Shown in pieces: positions 1-9,472 of a stretch of 64,000 nucleotides of DNA. The first letter of the stretch is position 1, and every line of letters starts with the position of its first letter. The notes beneath the pieces are model-generated. The model did not search any database and was not told the origin of the DNA. It saw only the letters and a list, made by a program, of their open reading frames with translations. Origin of the DNA: Theocolax elegans (Eukaryota > Arthropoda > Insecta > Hymenoptera > Cerocephalidae); assembly GCA_026168455.1 (NCBI GenBank), contig CM047425.1, positions 90,771,580 to 90,835,579 of the forward strand, read 5' to 3'. A program made the translations under genes and the position numbers.

Positions 1-889
1 AATTAAAATAAAAATATGAATTTGTGTATTTAGGTCGCATCAAGTTATTTTAAATATAATAGACTCTTTATAGTCTTTAGAGAATAAAATGATTCTTTAT
101 AAAGACGAGGATAGCAAATAAATTTCTAAGAGTGTAAAAGAAATAAATTAAGAAAACAAAGAAACACATAACTGAATAAGAAATAGCACTAATCTGAAGA
201 GCTCAGTTTTCGTTAGCTGAAAATGTTCTTGAGAATCAAAATAATTAAAGTTACGTTTTAAACAGTTTACGCTACAGGATTAATTTATTTCACATTAAAA
301 CCTTGCAGGTTCTCTTGTAAATTAATACCATTCTTATCGAGTTAAATACTTATACAGTTTTGTTCTCAATTCAAAGATTATGTTAATTTTGTAATTTTGT
401 CGTTATTACAAAAAATATAAAGCTGTTTATAATAATATACAACAGTATATGTGTATAAGAAGTATATGCAATTATGTGCATTGGAAAGTTACGTATAAAT
501 GAAAGATATCTTTAGCTGCATCGGCATTGCCATATTTGTACGTCTTTTCACTCGACATTACCTTAATTTCTTCTCTCGAAAGATCCCTAACCTGTCGGTT
601 TTTTCGAGAACACGTGACACGAATAGCAGTACCGAAATGACAAGGCCGTAAGCCTGAAAATTGGACGTGAAGCGATGTTATGCGTGCGTGTGTGAGTGCA
701 TAGCCACCGTTCGTAGTATAACGATACTTTTTGCTTTCAGTTGCTTCGCTTTGTTTTCGTTGAATGGAAATTGCGCTTTGTCGTAGTTTCGATAGTTTTA
801 GAATTTTTTTTTCCAAAATAGAACAGTTCAACATTTTTTTTTGATAACGTATAAATATTTGAACACTCTTATTAAATAATCGGTGTTTT

Positions 890-891
<2 letters not shown>
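1..891. other. AT-rich non-coding stretch
   Basis: No gene could be supported. A 120-codon minus-strand open frame at 472-834 lies in a slightly GC-richer patch (about 520-760). It has no recognisable motif and a composition that changes along its length, so it is not called as a gene. The rest is plain AT-rich sequence. Confidence 0.6.

Positions 892-923
<32 letters not shown>
892..923. repeat. (AT)n microsatellite
   Basis: An uninterrupted run of 16 AT units, bounded by ordinary AT-rich sequence. Confidence 0.95.
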
Positions 924-925
<2 letters not shown>

Positions 926-1534
926 CATTACGTTTTAAATAATTACACAAAAATTGAGTATAGGAGCTTAAAAATTATTGATACACCATTAATCAAATAA
1001 ATTTTGCAATTACTAAAATAAGGTTATGCAGGTTTAAATTATATAGGTTAAATTTACCTTTGTTGTATATAATACCTCAATTAAAGCTATTTTGAAATGT
1101 TAGCTAATGTAATATTACGATGTACGCTATATTAATTAAGCATCAAGATAAAACAATTGTATTGATTTCGGTATAAATTATTAATACTTACATTACCGTT
1201 ACCAAGTATTTATTTTCTTTTTTATTATGTATTTCCATTAAAAGTTTTATGAAATAGTCACCATTATTCAGCACAGTAACTTTTTATTGTAAATTAATAT
1301 AAAAGAAAAGAAATACTCCAAAAATTAAATAATTAAAAATAACATTATTATAGTTTTATAAAACCTAATTGAGGTTCTTAACGTAATTATTTTTATAAAA
1401 TGTGTTGTGAACATTGTAAAATATAATTTAAAGATCTGAATTAAAAAAAGAAAAAGGGTACTTTTAAAATTTAATACAATTATTTCAAAAGTGTCGTATA
1501 CTTTTATTCGTTATATATATTTGCGCACGCAGCA
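924..1534. other. AT-rich non-coding stretch
   Basis: No open frame of note and no repeat beyond short A/T runs. Confidence 0.6.
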
Positions 1535-1561
1535 CCCCCCCCCCCCCCCCACACACACACA
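1535..1561. repeat. poly(C)16 joined to (AC)n
   Basis: Sixteen consecutive C (1535-1550) run straight into a short AC dinucleotide array (1551-1561). A C homopolymer this long stands out in such AT-rich surroundings. Its exact length may be uncertain, since such runs are prone to sequencing error. Confidence 0.9.
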
Positions 1562-1958
1562 GTTGTATATATTTAACAAAAAATATTGTATGTATTTTTA
1601 CATAACTTTACATTCTGTAAACTAGTTATAATTAAATTTAAAAATTCAAAAATTTTAATTAAACCATGTTATATATATAATTAGTTTGTTTTATGTAAAA
1701 TTGTTGCAATTTGTAAATATCTTGCACGTCTATTATTATTTACTTTTTATTCGCTGCGATATCAAAATTGCATATATTAAAGTATCAAAACTTTATTGAA
1801 CGTTTTGCTTAAAAGTGAAATAAATACTTTCGAGTCACCTCGTTCTCTTGAGAAAATCAGTAAATATGTACGATATATGTATATAAATATATTACGAATT
1901 ATCATCATAAATAGTAAATGTCACTTGCTAATCAATAAAATATTGAAAGCTATAACGG

Positions 1959-2411
1959 TTAACGGGATGCCAAAGCCAAGTTTTATCCTCCCTACCTTAC
2001 CGACCTCGAAAATCACATAAAATTAGTTATAATTAAAAAAGGAGGTCAGTTTACGTAAATCTAGAAGAGCAGTTCACTTCCTTTATTCATAATCTGTCTT
2101 TAAAATTTGAAGCAAAAATATTGATTAGTTTTCGATAAAACCCTTACCAAAATTTACGATAATTTTGTGCAATTTGAGATTATACGCTCGTCTAATTAAA
2201 AGGCATGTCAAGATTTTTGATAAGGGATTTCTCAAAAACTAGTCCATATTTTTGCTTCAAATTTTAAAGACAAATAAATTATAAATAAAGGAAGGGGACT
2301 GTTCTCCTAGATTTATGTAAATTTACTTCCTTTTTTAATTATAAAGTAATTTTCTGTGATTTGTAGCTGGTAAGGTAGGGAGGATAAGGCTTCACTTTGG
2401 TACCCCCTTAA
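1959..2411. mobile_element. Palindromic TTAA-flanked non-autonomous element (MITE/foldback type)
   Basis: TTAA occurs at 1959-1962 and at 2408-2411. Between them the first ~200 bases are the reverse complement of the last ~200. Matching blocks include TCCTCCCTACCTTACC near the left end against GGTAAGGTAGGGAGGA near the right end, AATTAAAAAAGGA against TCCTTTTTTAATT, and TCTTTAAAATTTGAAGC against GCTTCAAATTTTAAAGA. The arms have diverged by substitutions and small indels, and a short unpaired centre lies near 2150-2200. There is no coding capacity. TTAA target duplication is characteristic of piggyBac-type transposition, so a piggyBac-mobilised MITE is the likely origin (inference). A 74-codon open frame overlapping the left arm (1796-2020) is chance. 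Confidence 0.75.
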
Positions 2412-4308
2412 CTAAATTATATAAATACAAATAAATAATAGGTAATGGTATCATTTGAAAAGATTTTATAAGTCTATATTTTTATATCAATGACAACATA
2501 AATGCGATGACTGAAAAGTTTGGATGAAAAATAATTAATTTCAAACTAAGCAGCGATAAATATTCTCATCGGAAGATATTAAATTGTGATAAATACTTAA
2601 AGAAAAAATGAATCCATTTTTAATTAAATAATAAATTGGGATATAAGAAAATTTTTTTTTCTATTTCTATAATTTTATGAATTTGCAATAATATTGTATG
2701 GAATTTTATACAATATCAGTACCGATAAGAATTGGTCTTTACATTCAGAAGTATATCATAAAGTGCATAAAACTTAATTGCAACACTCGACTCTACGTAA
2801 TGTCGTTGAATTACATCGATGTCCATCGCATGGGTTCTACAAGCGTGTGATCCACGTGCCGACGTCGCGACGACCTGTCCCAGAAATTAACGCGCGATCA
2901 ACGCCCAAGGTTTCTTTGGATGGTATATAGGTAGACTTCGAATCACACATATGACTAGGAATTTACTGCTTTGGCTAAAATAAAAATTTTTTATCTTTAC
3001 TTAATTTTAATTTTAATTTTAAGCTTCAATTCATCTTTTGTTAAACGACTATATTAACTTTATCAAATTGTGAATTTCGTAAAGAATGTATCTGTTATAA
3101 ACTTATTAATAAATAATATCCTGAATTTTTTTCATATATACTGATGTACATAAATGTTATAATGTAATATTAATTTCGATTAGTTTCTATCTTTGAATTA
3201 TTTAAATTTATTATTCAATATCATTTATATTTTTTACTTATTGCTATATTTAATAATTTTTAATTATAATTTAATACAATGATTTGTTTTAGGTAATATT
3301 TTGTAAATATTATTGATAACTGCACACTAAAATATAAGAAATATCATACAAAAAAGAAATATATTGACATTTTATTTTATGAGTTTCCTTGTACGTTAAT
3401 AAATTTCGTATGATGAAATTTTTTTAAATTAAATACAGTTTTAAAGATATACTTAAAGCGGACAATATGTAAATTACAACAAAAAAAACATTCGGTTCTT
3501 TTCCAATTTTATGATATAAAATTATATTACAATAATTAATAAATATAATATCTAAAGATTTTTAAACCCGCAATTTGCTTTTGTTAGTTTTAATTTCTCG
3601 CAGAAATATCTATTATAAGATATAATGTTAGATTGACCTTATTTAGTATACATTGATAATCTTCTTATTTCTTTAGTAGAAAGTAAGCTAGCGTTAGTTC
3701 AATACTGACTTACCAGATTGAATAACTTCACTATATCTATGTAATCACAATTTATCCCGGATGAAATTGTTAAAGAGTGCATGAAAAGTATTTAAAAGAA
3801 CTTACGTACTAATTTTAAATATGTATATATATAAAACTATTATTTGATTAAATTTACATACATAAAATTACATTAGAGAGCAAATGATAAATTCACACTT
3901 TTATGCAATATTAAGTTCATAAATTTAATCACTTATAAGAACTTGCATAAATGAATGTGTACTTTGTCGAATCCTTATAGCGATTACCATATGCGTTGAT
4001 CAATAGTTTTTACTACGCTTTATTTTAACACATATACTAAAACCACACAAACGTAGTTATATAAAAACTATATCATTTGAAGTGTATATGCTTCGGTTTT
4101 AGTTATATCAGCGTAATGTAATACTGTGCAATAATCTCAATAAATTATTAATCAATATAAATTTGTTTAGAAGATAATTAGTCATTTATGTATTTTTATT
4201 CCATTTTTCAATTCGTTTTTAGATAATCGGTAGGCAATTACTAAGGAATTTAAGACAATTCATCGTGTAAATTGTATGAAAAATTTACCACTACAGAACT
4301 TGATACTT
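2412..4308. other. AT-rich non-coding stretch
   Basis: No gene seen. A slightly GC-richer patch at about 2780-2950 contains several CpG and no open frame. The rest is AT-rich, with many short A and T runs. Confidence 0.6.
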
Positions 4309-4323
4309 TCTTTTACTTTTATT
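4309..4323. repeat. Target-site duplication, left copy (LINE)
   Basis: The 15 bases TCTTTTACTTTTATT are repeated exactly at 9458-9472. The match stops at both sides (T versus C before it, T versus A after it). The two copies sit just where the LINE tail ends and its 5'UTR begins, as expected for target-primed reverse transcription. Confidence 0.85.
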
Positions 4324-4346
4324 TTATTTTATTAAAACTTTATTTC

Positions 4347-4359
4347 GGCCTTATTGGCC
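4347..4359 (-). other. Small GGCC hairpin near the LINE 3' end
   Basis: GGCC-5-nt-GGCC forms a perfect 4-bp stem with a 5-nt loop about 25 bases before the 3' tail. AATAAA-like signals follow it in the transcript sense. Some LINE families use a 3' stem-loop for recognition by their own RT. That role here is inference from position only. Confidence 0.45.
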
Positions 4360-4815
4360 CAGAAATGGACATTGGCTAGATTACATAATGTTCGCACACT
4401 CACACTTTTCCATACGTTTCACACTTCTCTTTTCCTATTTTACATTATCATTTCGTCTTATTTTGTATCATTTTTATTATATAATTTACTTTTCATATAT
4501 TTGCTATAGAACAATAAAACATCCCCTGATTAATATTAAAATTTTGATTTTATATTTAAATTTTCTTATTTTTATTACAAGTATTTTCTTTCTTTCCTAC
4601 TTTATATTTTTCTAACCTCATTACTTTTTTTTCTTTTTTCTTTTTTTTTCTTCTTTATACATCAATTTATAATTCTACTTTACTATTACATTCATTTTTA
4701 CATTCTTTCACCCTACATTCATCCTTTTTTTTACATCATAGCGTTCCCGTGTTTATTTAAATTACACCATTATTTACACACATCCGTTCTTATTTCGCAT
4801 ACATTAATAACTTTT
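4360..4815 (-). other. LINE 3'UTR
   Basis: About 450 bases between the ORF2 stop (TAG at 4818-4816) and the terminal hairpin. It is very T-rich on the plus strand (A-rich in the transcript) and has no conserved coding signal. A 75-codon plus-strand open frame (4388-4615) is a compositional artefact. Confidence 0.7.
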
Positions 4816-7275
4816 CTACATTTTTTCTTTGATCGCCATCGAGATCTTCTCTAACGCTTTTACAATTTCTAAATCGCATTTCCCTTCATACAGCTTTTTT
4901 AATCTTTCATATCTTTCTCCTGTAAGGTTTTCAGTCCACTGAACTGTTTTTTCGCACTCTTCCATATAATGGTCTATATTTCCCCAATCTTCCTCGCATA
5001 ATACGCATAATTTTTCTTTTTCTCCTAACCAGTATTTATTTATATTTTCTAAATTTCCGCACCTAAGTCTCGCGATTACAGAGTTATTTCTTCCGCTTAT
5101 TCCCTTTTTCAGGTACAATGGTAAATTATCACAGACTATTTCCTTATATCTAACATTGTATTTAGAATTATTAATTTTTTCATTTATCCTCTGTTTTTCA
5201 ATATCTAAGCTCCTCCCATACGTTTCTACCTCAATCTCTATATTTTGTTCGATTTTGTCCCTAATATATTCTAAGCTAAAACCTAATGAATTGTAGTATT
5301 TTTTCCTTTCCATGTTATATAATGTTTCCAAATTTTCTCTTTGTCCCTCTATCCAGCACATTTTTATTAATCTGTCATTACTTAGTTTCCCTATTTTTTG
5401 TTCAAATCTAACAGCTCTTGACCCCCAGTGTAACGCTAATTTATTTGTCACCGTTTCTTTGTAAATTATATATTTTGGTGTCCATACGTCTAGTTTTAAA
5501 GTCCACCTAATATAATCGGTTTTTATTTTTTCCAGCTCTTTTTTTTCCTGCCATCCCCATATTTCGACCCCATATTCCATTACACTTCTTACTAGATATT
5601 GAAATAATTTTATTCTTCTTTTAAAATCCCCATTACAGTATTTTTCACCCAGTCCCCAAGTTTTTTTTGCTGCCGTTATTCCTTTTTTTCTTAATTCATT
5701 AATGTGGTCCTTATAGTTACCCTCTTTATTAAATGTAAAACCTAAATATTTAAATTGCCTCACTTCTTCTATTTCCTTATTCTCCCATAACCATTTATCT
5801 TTTTTGGAGTTCCTACCTTTGTTAAATACTAGAATCTTTGTTTTTTCTGTGCTTAGAATAAGCTTTCTATTTTTTAGAAACTTTTTTAACGTATCACACA
5901 TATCAAGAAGTGCCTCTCGGTTCTCAGCTAATAAGACAATGTCATCCGCGTATGCTAACGACCAAATTCTATTGCTCCCTATCCTTATTCCTCCTATATT
6001 CCTGTCCTTAAATGCCTTTTCTAAACCCTCAATGTACAGACAAAAGAGAAGCGGACTCAGAACACACCCCTGCCTTAGCCCCATGGTGATCCAGAATTCT
6101 TTTGAGGTTCCTTCTTTCATCCTAATTTTAACTTTGGTTTCTTCATAGATTCCTTTTAACCTTTCAATCAAGTATTTACTAATATTTTGTTTTTCCATGA
6201 TCTCCCATAGTAAACTCCTATCCACTGTATCGAATGCTGCCTTTAAATCTATAAACATTGAATATATTTTTTGTTTGCTTAGTTTCGACCTCTGTATTAA
6301 ATGATTTAAAATATATATATTGTCCAGTGTAGATCTTTCTTTCCTAAAACCTGCTTGTCCTTCTGGTAGCAGGTTCTTATCCTTAATCTCTTTTTCTAGC
6401 CTACCTCTTATCACCTCTGTATAAAGTTTATATGCCGTTGTTAACAGTGAAATTCCTCTGTAATTTTTCGCTATATTATGATCCCCTTTTTTATACAGTG
6501 GTACAATAACTGCTGTTTTCCATTCTTCTGGCATGTCATCTCCATCCCAAATTTTTCCTAGCACGCATATCATTCTTGTAATTAGATCCTCTCCTCCATG
6601 CAACCATACTTCATTTGGGATTTCATCGATGCCCGCAGCTTTTTTCTTTTTTAATATCCTCCATGCTCTTTTTATTTCTATACCAGTCATTTTTTCTTCC
6701 TCCGTTAGTCCTTCTACTTTTTTCCTTTTCTCTCCTACTTGTTTTTCTTCGGTTCCTTGTAGTAATGTTTTAAAATGATTGATCCAGTCTTCTTCTTTTA
6801 AGTTATTATCTATTATTTCTTTTCTTTTCCTGAATCTATTCAAAAACTTCCATACGTCGTTTTCTCTTTTTATGCCTCTTAACTCTGCATCCTCCATTTC
6901 TTTAAATTGTTTTTCTTTTTCCAGGCAGTGCTTTCTCCACTCTTTTCTTTTCTTTATATAGACTTCTTTATCATTCCGACCACTTTTCCACTGTATTAAC
7001 GCTCTGTTTACCTCTCTCTTTTTTCTGGCACAGCTTCTGTCCCACCATCTCTTCATACCTATTTTCCATTTTTTTATTTTGATTTCTTTTTTTTTAACCG
7101 AATTCCAAACTATCTTTTTTATTTCTTCCCAAGATATTTGAGCCGTATCACCATCCTTAATCTCTCCATCTACATTTGCGGTTATTTCTTTAAATTCTGC
7201 TATGTCTTCTTCGCTCCATGTTATTATTTCCTTTTTTTTGGTCCTTCTTGCTTTTTTCCTTTTTCTCTTTCTTCT
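4816..7275 (-). CDS. LINE ORF2, reverse transcriptase part (frame-offset 3' portion)
   Basis: This is the RNA-dependent DNA polymerase that copies the element RNA at the nicked target. The frame is open from 7275, overlapping the endonuclease frame. The first Met is at 7056 and opens the linker motif KRWWDRSC seen after LINE endonucleases. Counting from that Met, the RT core runs from about residue 140 to 400. It has EGQAGFRKERSTLDNI, motif A FIDLKAAFD (catalytic D270), GLRQGCVLSPLLF and YADD at 369-372 (catalytic D371, D372; bases 5952-5941). A C-terminal CCHC motif follows (C684, C687, H696, C701). The chain ends at TAG (4818-4816), 746 residues from the Met. It lies in the -1 frame relative to the endonuclease part, probably one protein split by a single-base change in an A8 run at 7239-7232. 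All key RT residues are present. Confidence 0.92.
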   Translation of the reverse strand, partial: RRKRKRKKARRTKKKEIITWSEEDIAEFKEITANVDGEIKDGDTAQISWEEIKKIVWNSVKKKEIKIKKWKIGMKRWWDRSCARKKREVNRALIQWKSGRNDKEVYIKKRKEWRKHCLEKEKQFKEMEDAELRGIKRENDVWKFLNRFRKRKEIIDNNLKEEDWINHFKTLLQGTEEKQVGEKRKKVEGLTEEEKMTGIEIKRAWRILKKKKAAGIDEIPNEVWLHGGEDLITRMICVLGKIWDGDDMPEEWKTAVIVPLYKKGDHNIAKNYRGISLLTTAYKLYTEVIRGRLEKEIKDKNLLPEGQAGFRKERSTLDNIYILNHLIQRSKLSKQKIYSMFIDLKAAFDTVDRSLLWEIMEKQNISKYLIERLKGIYEETKVKIRMKEGTSKEFWITMGLRQGCVLSPLLFCLYIEGLEKAFKDRNIGGIRIGSNRIWSLAYADDIVLLAENREALLDMCDTLKKFLKNRKLILSTEKTKILVFNKGRNSKKDKWLWENKEIEEVRQFKYLGFTFNKEGNYKDHINELRKKGITAAKKTWGLGEKYCNGDFKRRIKLFQYLVRSVMEYGVEIWGWQEKKELEKIKTDYIRWTLKLDVWTPKYIIYKETVTNKLALHWGSRAVRFEQKIGKLSNDRLIKMCWIEGQRENLETLYNMERKKYYNSLGFSLEYIRDKIEQNIEIEVETYGRSLDIEKQRINEKINNSKYNVRYKEIVCDNLPLYLKKGISGRNNSVIARLRCGNLENINKYWLGEKEKLCVLCEEDWGNIDHYMEECEKTVQWTENLTGERYERLKKLYEGKCDLEIVKALEKISMAIKEKM

Positions 7276-8096
7276 TTATTATTTCTGTTTCTTTTATCCA
7301 TTGCCACCATTGCGCATACAGGGACATGGTCCGAGTCCACCCTCTCCTCTATCATGTACTTAACTATCCGATCCCACATTTTTTCATTAACTATAATATA
7401 ATCTATTACCGAGCTACCTCTGTTTCCTATAAACGTAAATTCTCCCTCCATATCCCCCTGCGTTCTGCCATTTAGTATTACCCATCCTTTATTTTCAATG
7501 AAATCTACCATTTTTTTACCCCCATTACTAATAGTTTTGTCTTTACTAACTCTTTTATTTACCCCTAATTCTTGACCCAGATTATAATTTATTCCCTCCT
7601 CTCCTATCCGTATATTAAAGTCACCTCCAATAATTATTTCCCCCTCATCTATATAATCTTCCTCGTCCAGTTTTTCCCAGATCCTTTCACTATTACCTGT
7701 ATTATAAACTGACCATACTGTTATTTCCTTCCCCCTTTCTTTTATTACCGATTTTATAAGTCCCCTTTCACACATGATTCCTATTTTATTTTTATCAAAC
7801 ACTAAATCTTTTTTAACCCCTATTATAAAACCTCCTTTCGCTCTACCTTTTTTATGTTCCTTTACCGCTGATACCACGCACCATTCAAACTTATCTGATA
7901 ATTTCTGTTTTAAATTATTTGCGTCTTTTTCTTCCACCCATGTTTCTGATAAACTTATAAAATCTGCTTTTTCAATATAAACCCAAAAATCTCTTTCTTT
8001 GTTCCATATTCCCGCTACATTCCAAAATATGAATTTTCTCACATTTCCCTCCTCGTAATTTTCCCCTGAATTATCCCTTAAACTCCATTTCTGCAC
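7224..8096 (-). CDS. LINE ORF2, endonuclease part (5' portion)
   Basis: An endonuclease/exonuclease/phosphatase-fold (apurinic-type) endonuclease that nicks target DNA and supplies the priming 3' OH. Counting from the GTG at 8096, N26 lies in FWNVAG, E51 in SETW, D159 and N161 in GDFN, and D256-H257 in SDHVP. These are the expected catalytic and metal-binding positions. The frame is open from 8135 but has no ATG: the only start-like codon is GTG in TAGTG, which overlaps the ORF1 stop. Translation therefore probably depends on reinitiation or on -1 frameshifting from ORF1. The frame ends with a lysine-rich tail and TAA at 7226-7224, just past an A8 run. Without the frame change it would continue into the RT. 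The plus-strand open frames here are shadows. Confidence 0.9.
   Translation of the reverse strand: MQKWSLRDNSGENYEEGNVRKFIFWNVAGIWNKERDFWVYIEKADFISLSETWVEEKDANNLKQKLSDKFEWCVVSAVKEHKKGRAKGGFIIGVKKDLVFDKNKIGIMCERGLIKSVIKERGKEITVWSVYNTGNSERIWEKLDEEDYIDEGEIIIGGDFNIRIGEEGINYNLGQELGVNKRVSKDKTISNGGKKMVDFIENKGWVILNGRTQGDMEGEFTFIGNRGSSVIDYIIVNEKMWDRIVKYMIEERVDSDHVPVCAMVAMDKRNRNNKEEREKGKKQEGPKKRK
7232..7239 (-). other. A8 run where ORF2 changes frame
   Basis: In transcript sense the sequence is CC-A8-GG. The endonuclease frame reads CCA AAA AAA AGG AAA TAA and stops. The RT frame is open across the same bases and lies at -1. One missing A in this homopolymer (mutation or sequencing error) would explain the break. 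A real -1 slip on A AAA AAA is the alternative. Confidence 0.6.
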
Positions 8097-8135
8097 TATT
8101 GAAAATTTTTTTGTTGATTCCCCTTGTTTGCCTCG
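8096..8135 (-). promoter_or_regulatory. ORF1/ORF2 overlap with TAGTG and a possible -1 slippery site
   Basis: The ORF2 frame is open from 8135 and is -1 relative to ORF1. In the ORF1 frame the codons CAA AAA AAT contain A AAA AAT (8111-8105), which fits the X XXY YYZ pattern for -1 frameshifting. It is followed by TTTT and six bases later by the ORF1 stop. TAGTG (8098-8094) alternatively resembles the overlapping stop/start used for reinitiation in some LINEs. ORF2 has no ATG before its conserved domain. Confidence 0.45.
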
Positions 8136-9145
8136 CTACTGTTCGTTTCCCCCTCTCTATTTGTAGTTTCTAACCTATCTACGCTTTGGTTCTTCCCGTC
8201 TAATTCTATTCTATGTACTAATTTTTCCATGTCCTCCCACCTAAACCATGTATTTTTATAAAATATTTTACCGAAACCTATTTTAAGCTGGATACCTCTC
8301 TCCCTTTTTTCCCTAACCCACGCAGTCATTTCTTCCTGTCTTTTTCTTTCCTCATAGCTTCTGTAATGCTCAATATATATTTTAGTCCCTACTAATTTAT
8401 TCTTATTGCGCATAATCAACTCTTTGTCCTCCGCGCTCTCTAGTTTAATTACTATGACTTTTCCTTTAATTCTCACGCTGTTTTGATCGATATCGATATC
8501 TACACTTAGCTTTTCTTTTAAAAATTTTACTACCGTTACTTTTACCGTTTCACTGTTTTGATTTATATCTAAACCTTTAATCGCTATCACATTTTGGTTT
8601 GCTCTTTTTTCTTTCTCCGCTAGCATTTTTTTCATCTGAATTACGTCCCTATCTGAAAAACTTAACCTACTCAAACGACTAGATCCGCTCACGCCGGTCT
8701 GGTTGCTTCCCGCTGACGCGTTGCTTGCCCGACTCGATTCGCTCGCCAAACTCCGCGCCGATCCTTGCCACGACTGCAAGCCATATGCGCCCTCTCTTGC
8801 ACGCCCGCCTAACTTATACTCCATCTCGGCCCGCCAAACTGCTTCCCGCTCATTTTCGCGCTCTTCTAATTCATTCACTTTTCTTTCCATTTTTTCTAAC
8901 CTTTCTATCATTTCTAGCTGACGCTCTTTCATTTCCGCTTTCATTTTTTCGATCGCTAACGCTTCCTGCCTAATTTTTCTTACCTCCTCTTCTATCTTTT
9001 CTTTAAACTCCTTCTCTTTTTCCATGAATGCTATCTTCTTTACCTTGTTGTCTAGTGTCGGTTGATTCGGGTCCGTCGGTTGTTTGATTTTACCTCTTGT
9101 TTCCCTCTTCGTTTCCTCCCCTTTGTTTGTAGATTTACCAGACAT
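8096..9145 (-). CDS. LINE ORF1, nucleic-acid-binding chaperone-type protein
   Basis: The 349-residue first ORF of the element. The N terminus is basic and polar. A long heptad-rich, Glu/Lys-rich segment follows (about 41-112), expected to form a coiled coil and mediate oligomerisation. A Ser/Ala-rich linker (about 120-165) leads to an RRM-like segment (about 184-260, starting NVIAIKGLDI). A basic C-terminal part (about 262-310, including IQLKIGFGKIFYKNTWFRWE) comes next, then a polar tail. This order matches the coiled-coil/RRM/CTD ORF1 proteins known from L1-type LINEs. No CCHC knuckles are visible. The ATG at 9145 has A at -3. The stop TAG (8098-8096) overlaps the GTG of ORF2. The likely role is coating element RNA in an RNP (family knowledge). 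Confidence 0.88.
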   Translation of the reverse strand: MSGKSTNKGEETKRETRGKIKQPTDPNQPTLDNKVKKIAFMEKEKEFKEKIEEEVRKIRQEALAIEKMKAEMKERQLEMIERLEKMERKVNELEERENEREAVWRAEMEYKLGGRAREGAYGLQSWQGSARSLASESSRASNASAGSNQTGVSGSSRLSRLSFSDRDVIQMKKMLAEKEKRANQNVIAIKGLDINQNSETVKVTVVKFLKEKLSVDIDIDQNSVRIKGKVIVIKLESAEDKELIMRNKNKLVGTKIYIEHYRSYEERKRQEEMTAWVREKRERGIQLKIGFGKIFYKNTWFRWEDMEKLVHRIELDGKNQSVDRLETTNREGETNSSEANKGNQQKNFQ

Positions 9146-9457
9146 CTTGCCTACCTATCTAACTTCTACGCGGATACCTATTTTCGCTTACGTGCCGACC
9201 GAATGCACTTTCTCGTACGCACGTGTCGTAGCTCGCCAACCTAACCTTCGTCGATAACCTACTTTTTCGTACCCTTTTATTTAATCACTCACACACGCAT
9301 TCTTGCAACTTATTATCTCTAAATGTTCAAAATCACTTTTTATACACTTAAGCACCTTTTTCTTATTTATTATTATCACAAATCTCACAAAAAACGCAAA
9401 ATACACGGGAACGCATTCGCACGCGACCGCACACATTCACGCCCTCTAGCCAAGTCC
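9146..9457 (-). promoter_or_regulatory. LINE 5'UTR
   Basis: About 312 bases from the inferred 5' end (transcript begins GGACTTGGC) to the ORF1 ATG. The first 60 bases are GC- and CpG-rich compared with the flanks. LINE 5'UTRs normally hold the internal promoter; no specific promoter element was recognised. The 5' boundary comes from the target-site duplication. Confidence 0.65.
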
Positions 9458-9472
9458 TCTTTTACTTTTATT
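9458..9472. repeat. Target-site duplication, right copy (LINE)
   Basis: Exact 15-base copy of 4309-4323, directly abutting the 5' end of the element. Confidence 0.85.

Larger units (their letters stand above)
4324..9457 (-). mobile_element. Full-length non-LTR (LINE) retrotransposon
   Basis: A 5134-bp element read on the minus strand. In order it has a 5'UTR (9457-9146), ORF1 (9145-8096), ORF2 endonuclease (8096-7224), ORF2 reverse transcriptase (to 4816), a 3'UTR (4815-4324) and an A/T-rich tail. An exact 15-bp target-site duplication flanks it. Identification rests on the endonuclease motifs (SETW, GDFN, SDHVP) and the RT motifs (FIDLKAAFD, GLRQGCVLSPLLF, YADD). No RNase H domain is evident after the RT. 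The clade is not assigned: ORF1 is of the coiled-coil plus RRM type rather than the CCHC-knuckle type usual in Jockey, I and R1 elements, while ORF2 carries a C-terminal CCHC motif. Perfect flanking repeats and nearly intact ORFs indicate a recent insertion. The frame offset inside ORF2 may make this copy defective. Confidence 0.93.

Noticed and set aside
472..834. Minus-strand 120-codon open frame
   Set aside because: No motif or plausible context, and the C-terminal part is ordinary AT-rich translation. Length alone is not sufficient evidence.
1796..2020. 74-codon plus-strand frame
   Set aside because: Its right third lies in the left arm of the palindromic TTAA element and nothing in it resembles a protein.
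5804..9244. Plus-strand open frames across the LINE (for example 5804-6148, 7138-7401, 8703-8973)
   Set aside because: They are complements of ORF1 and ORF2 coding sequence; the minus-strand frames carry all conserved motifs.
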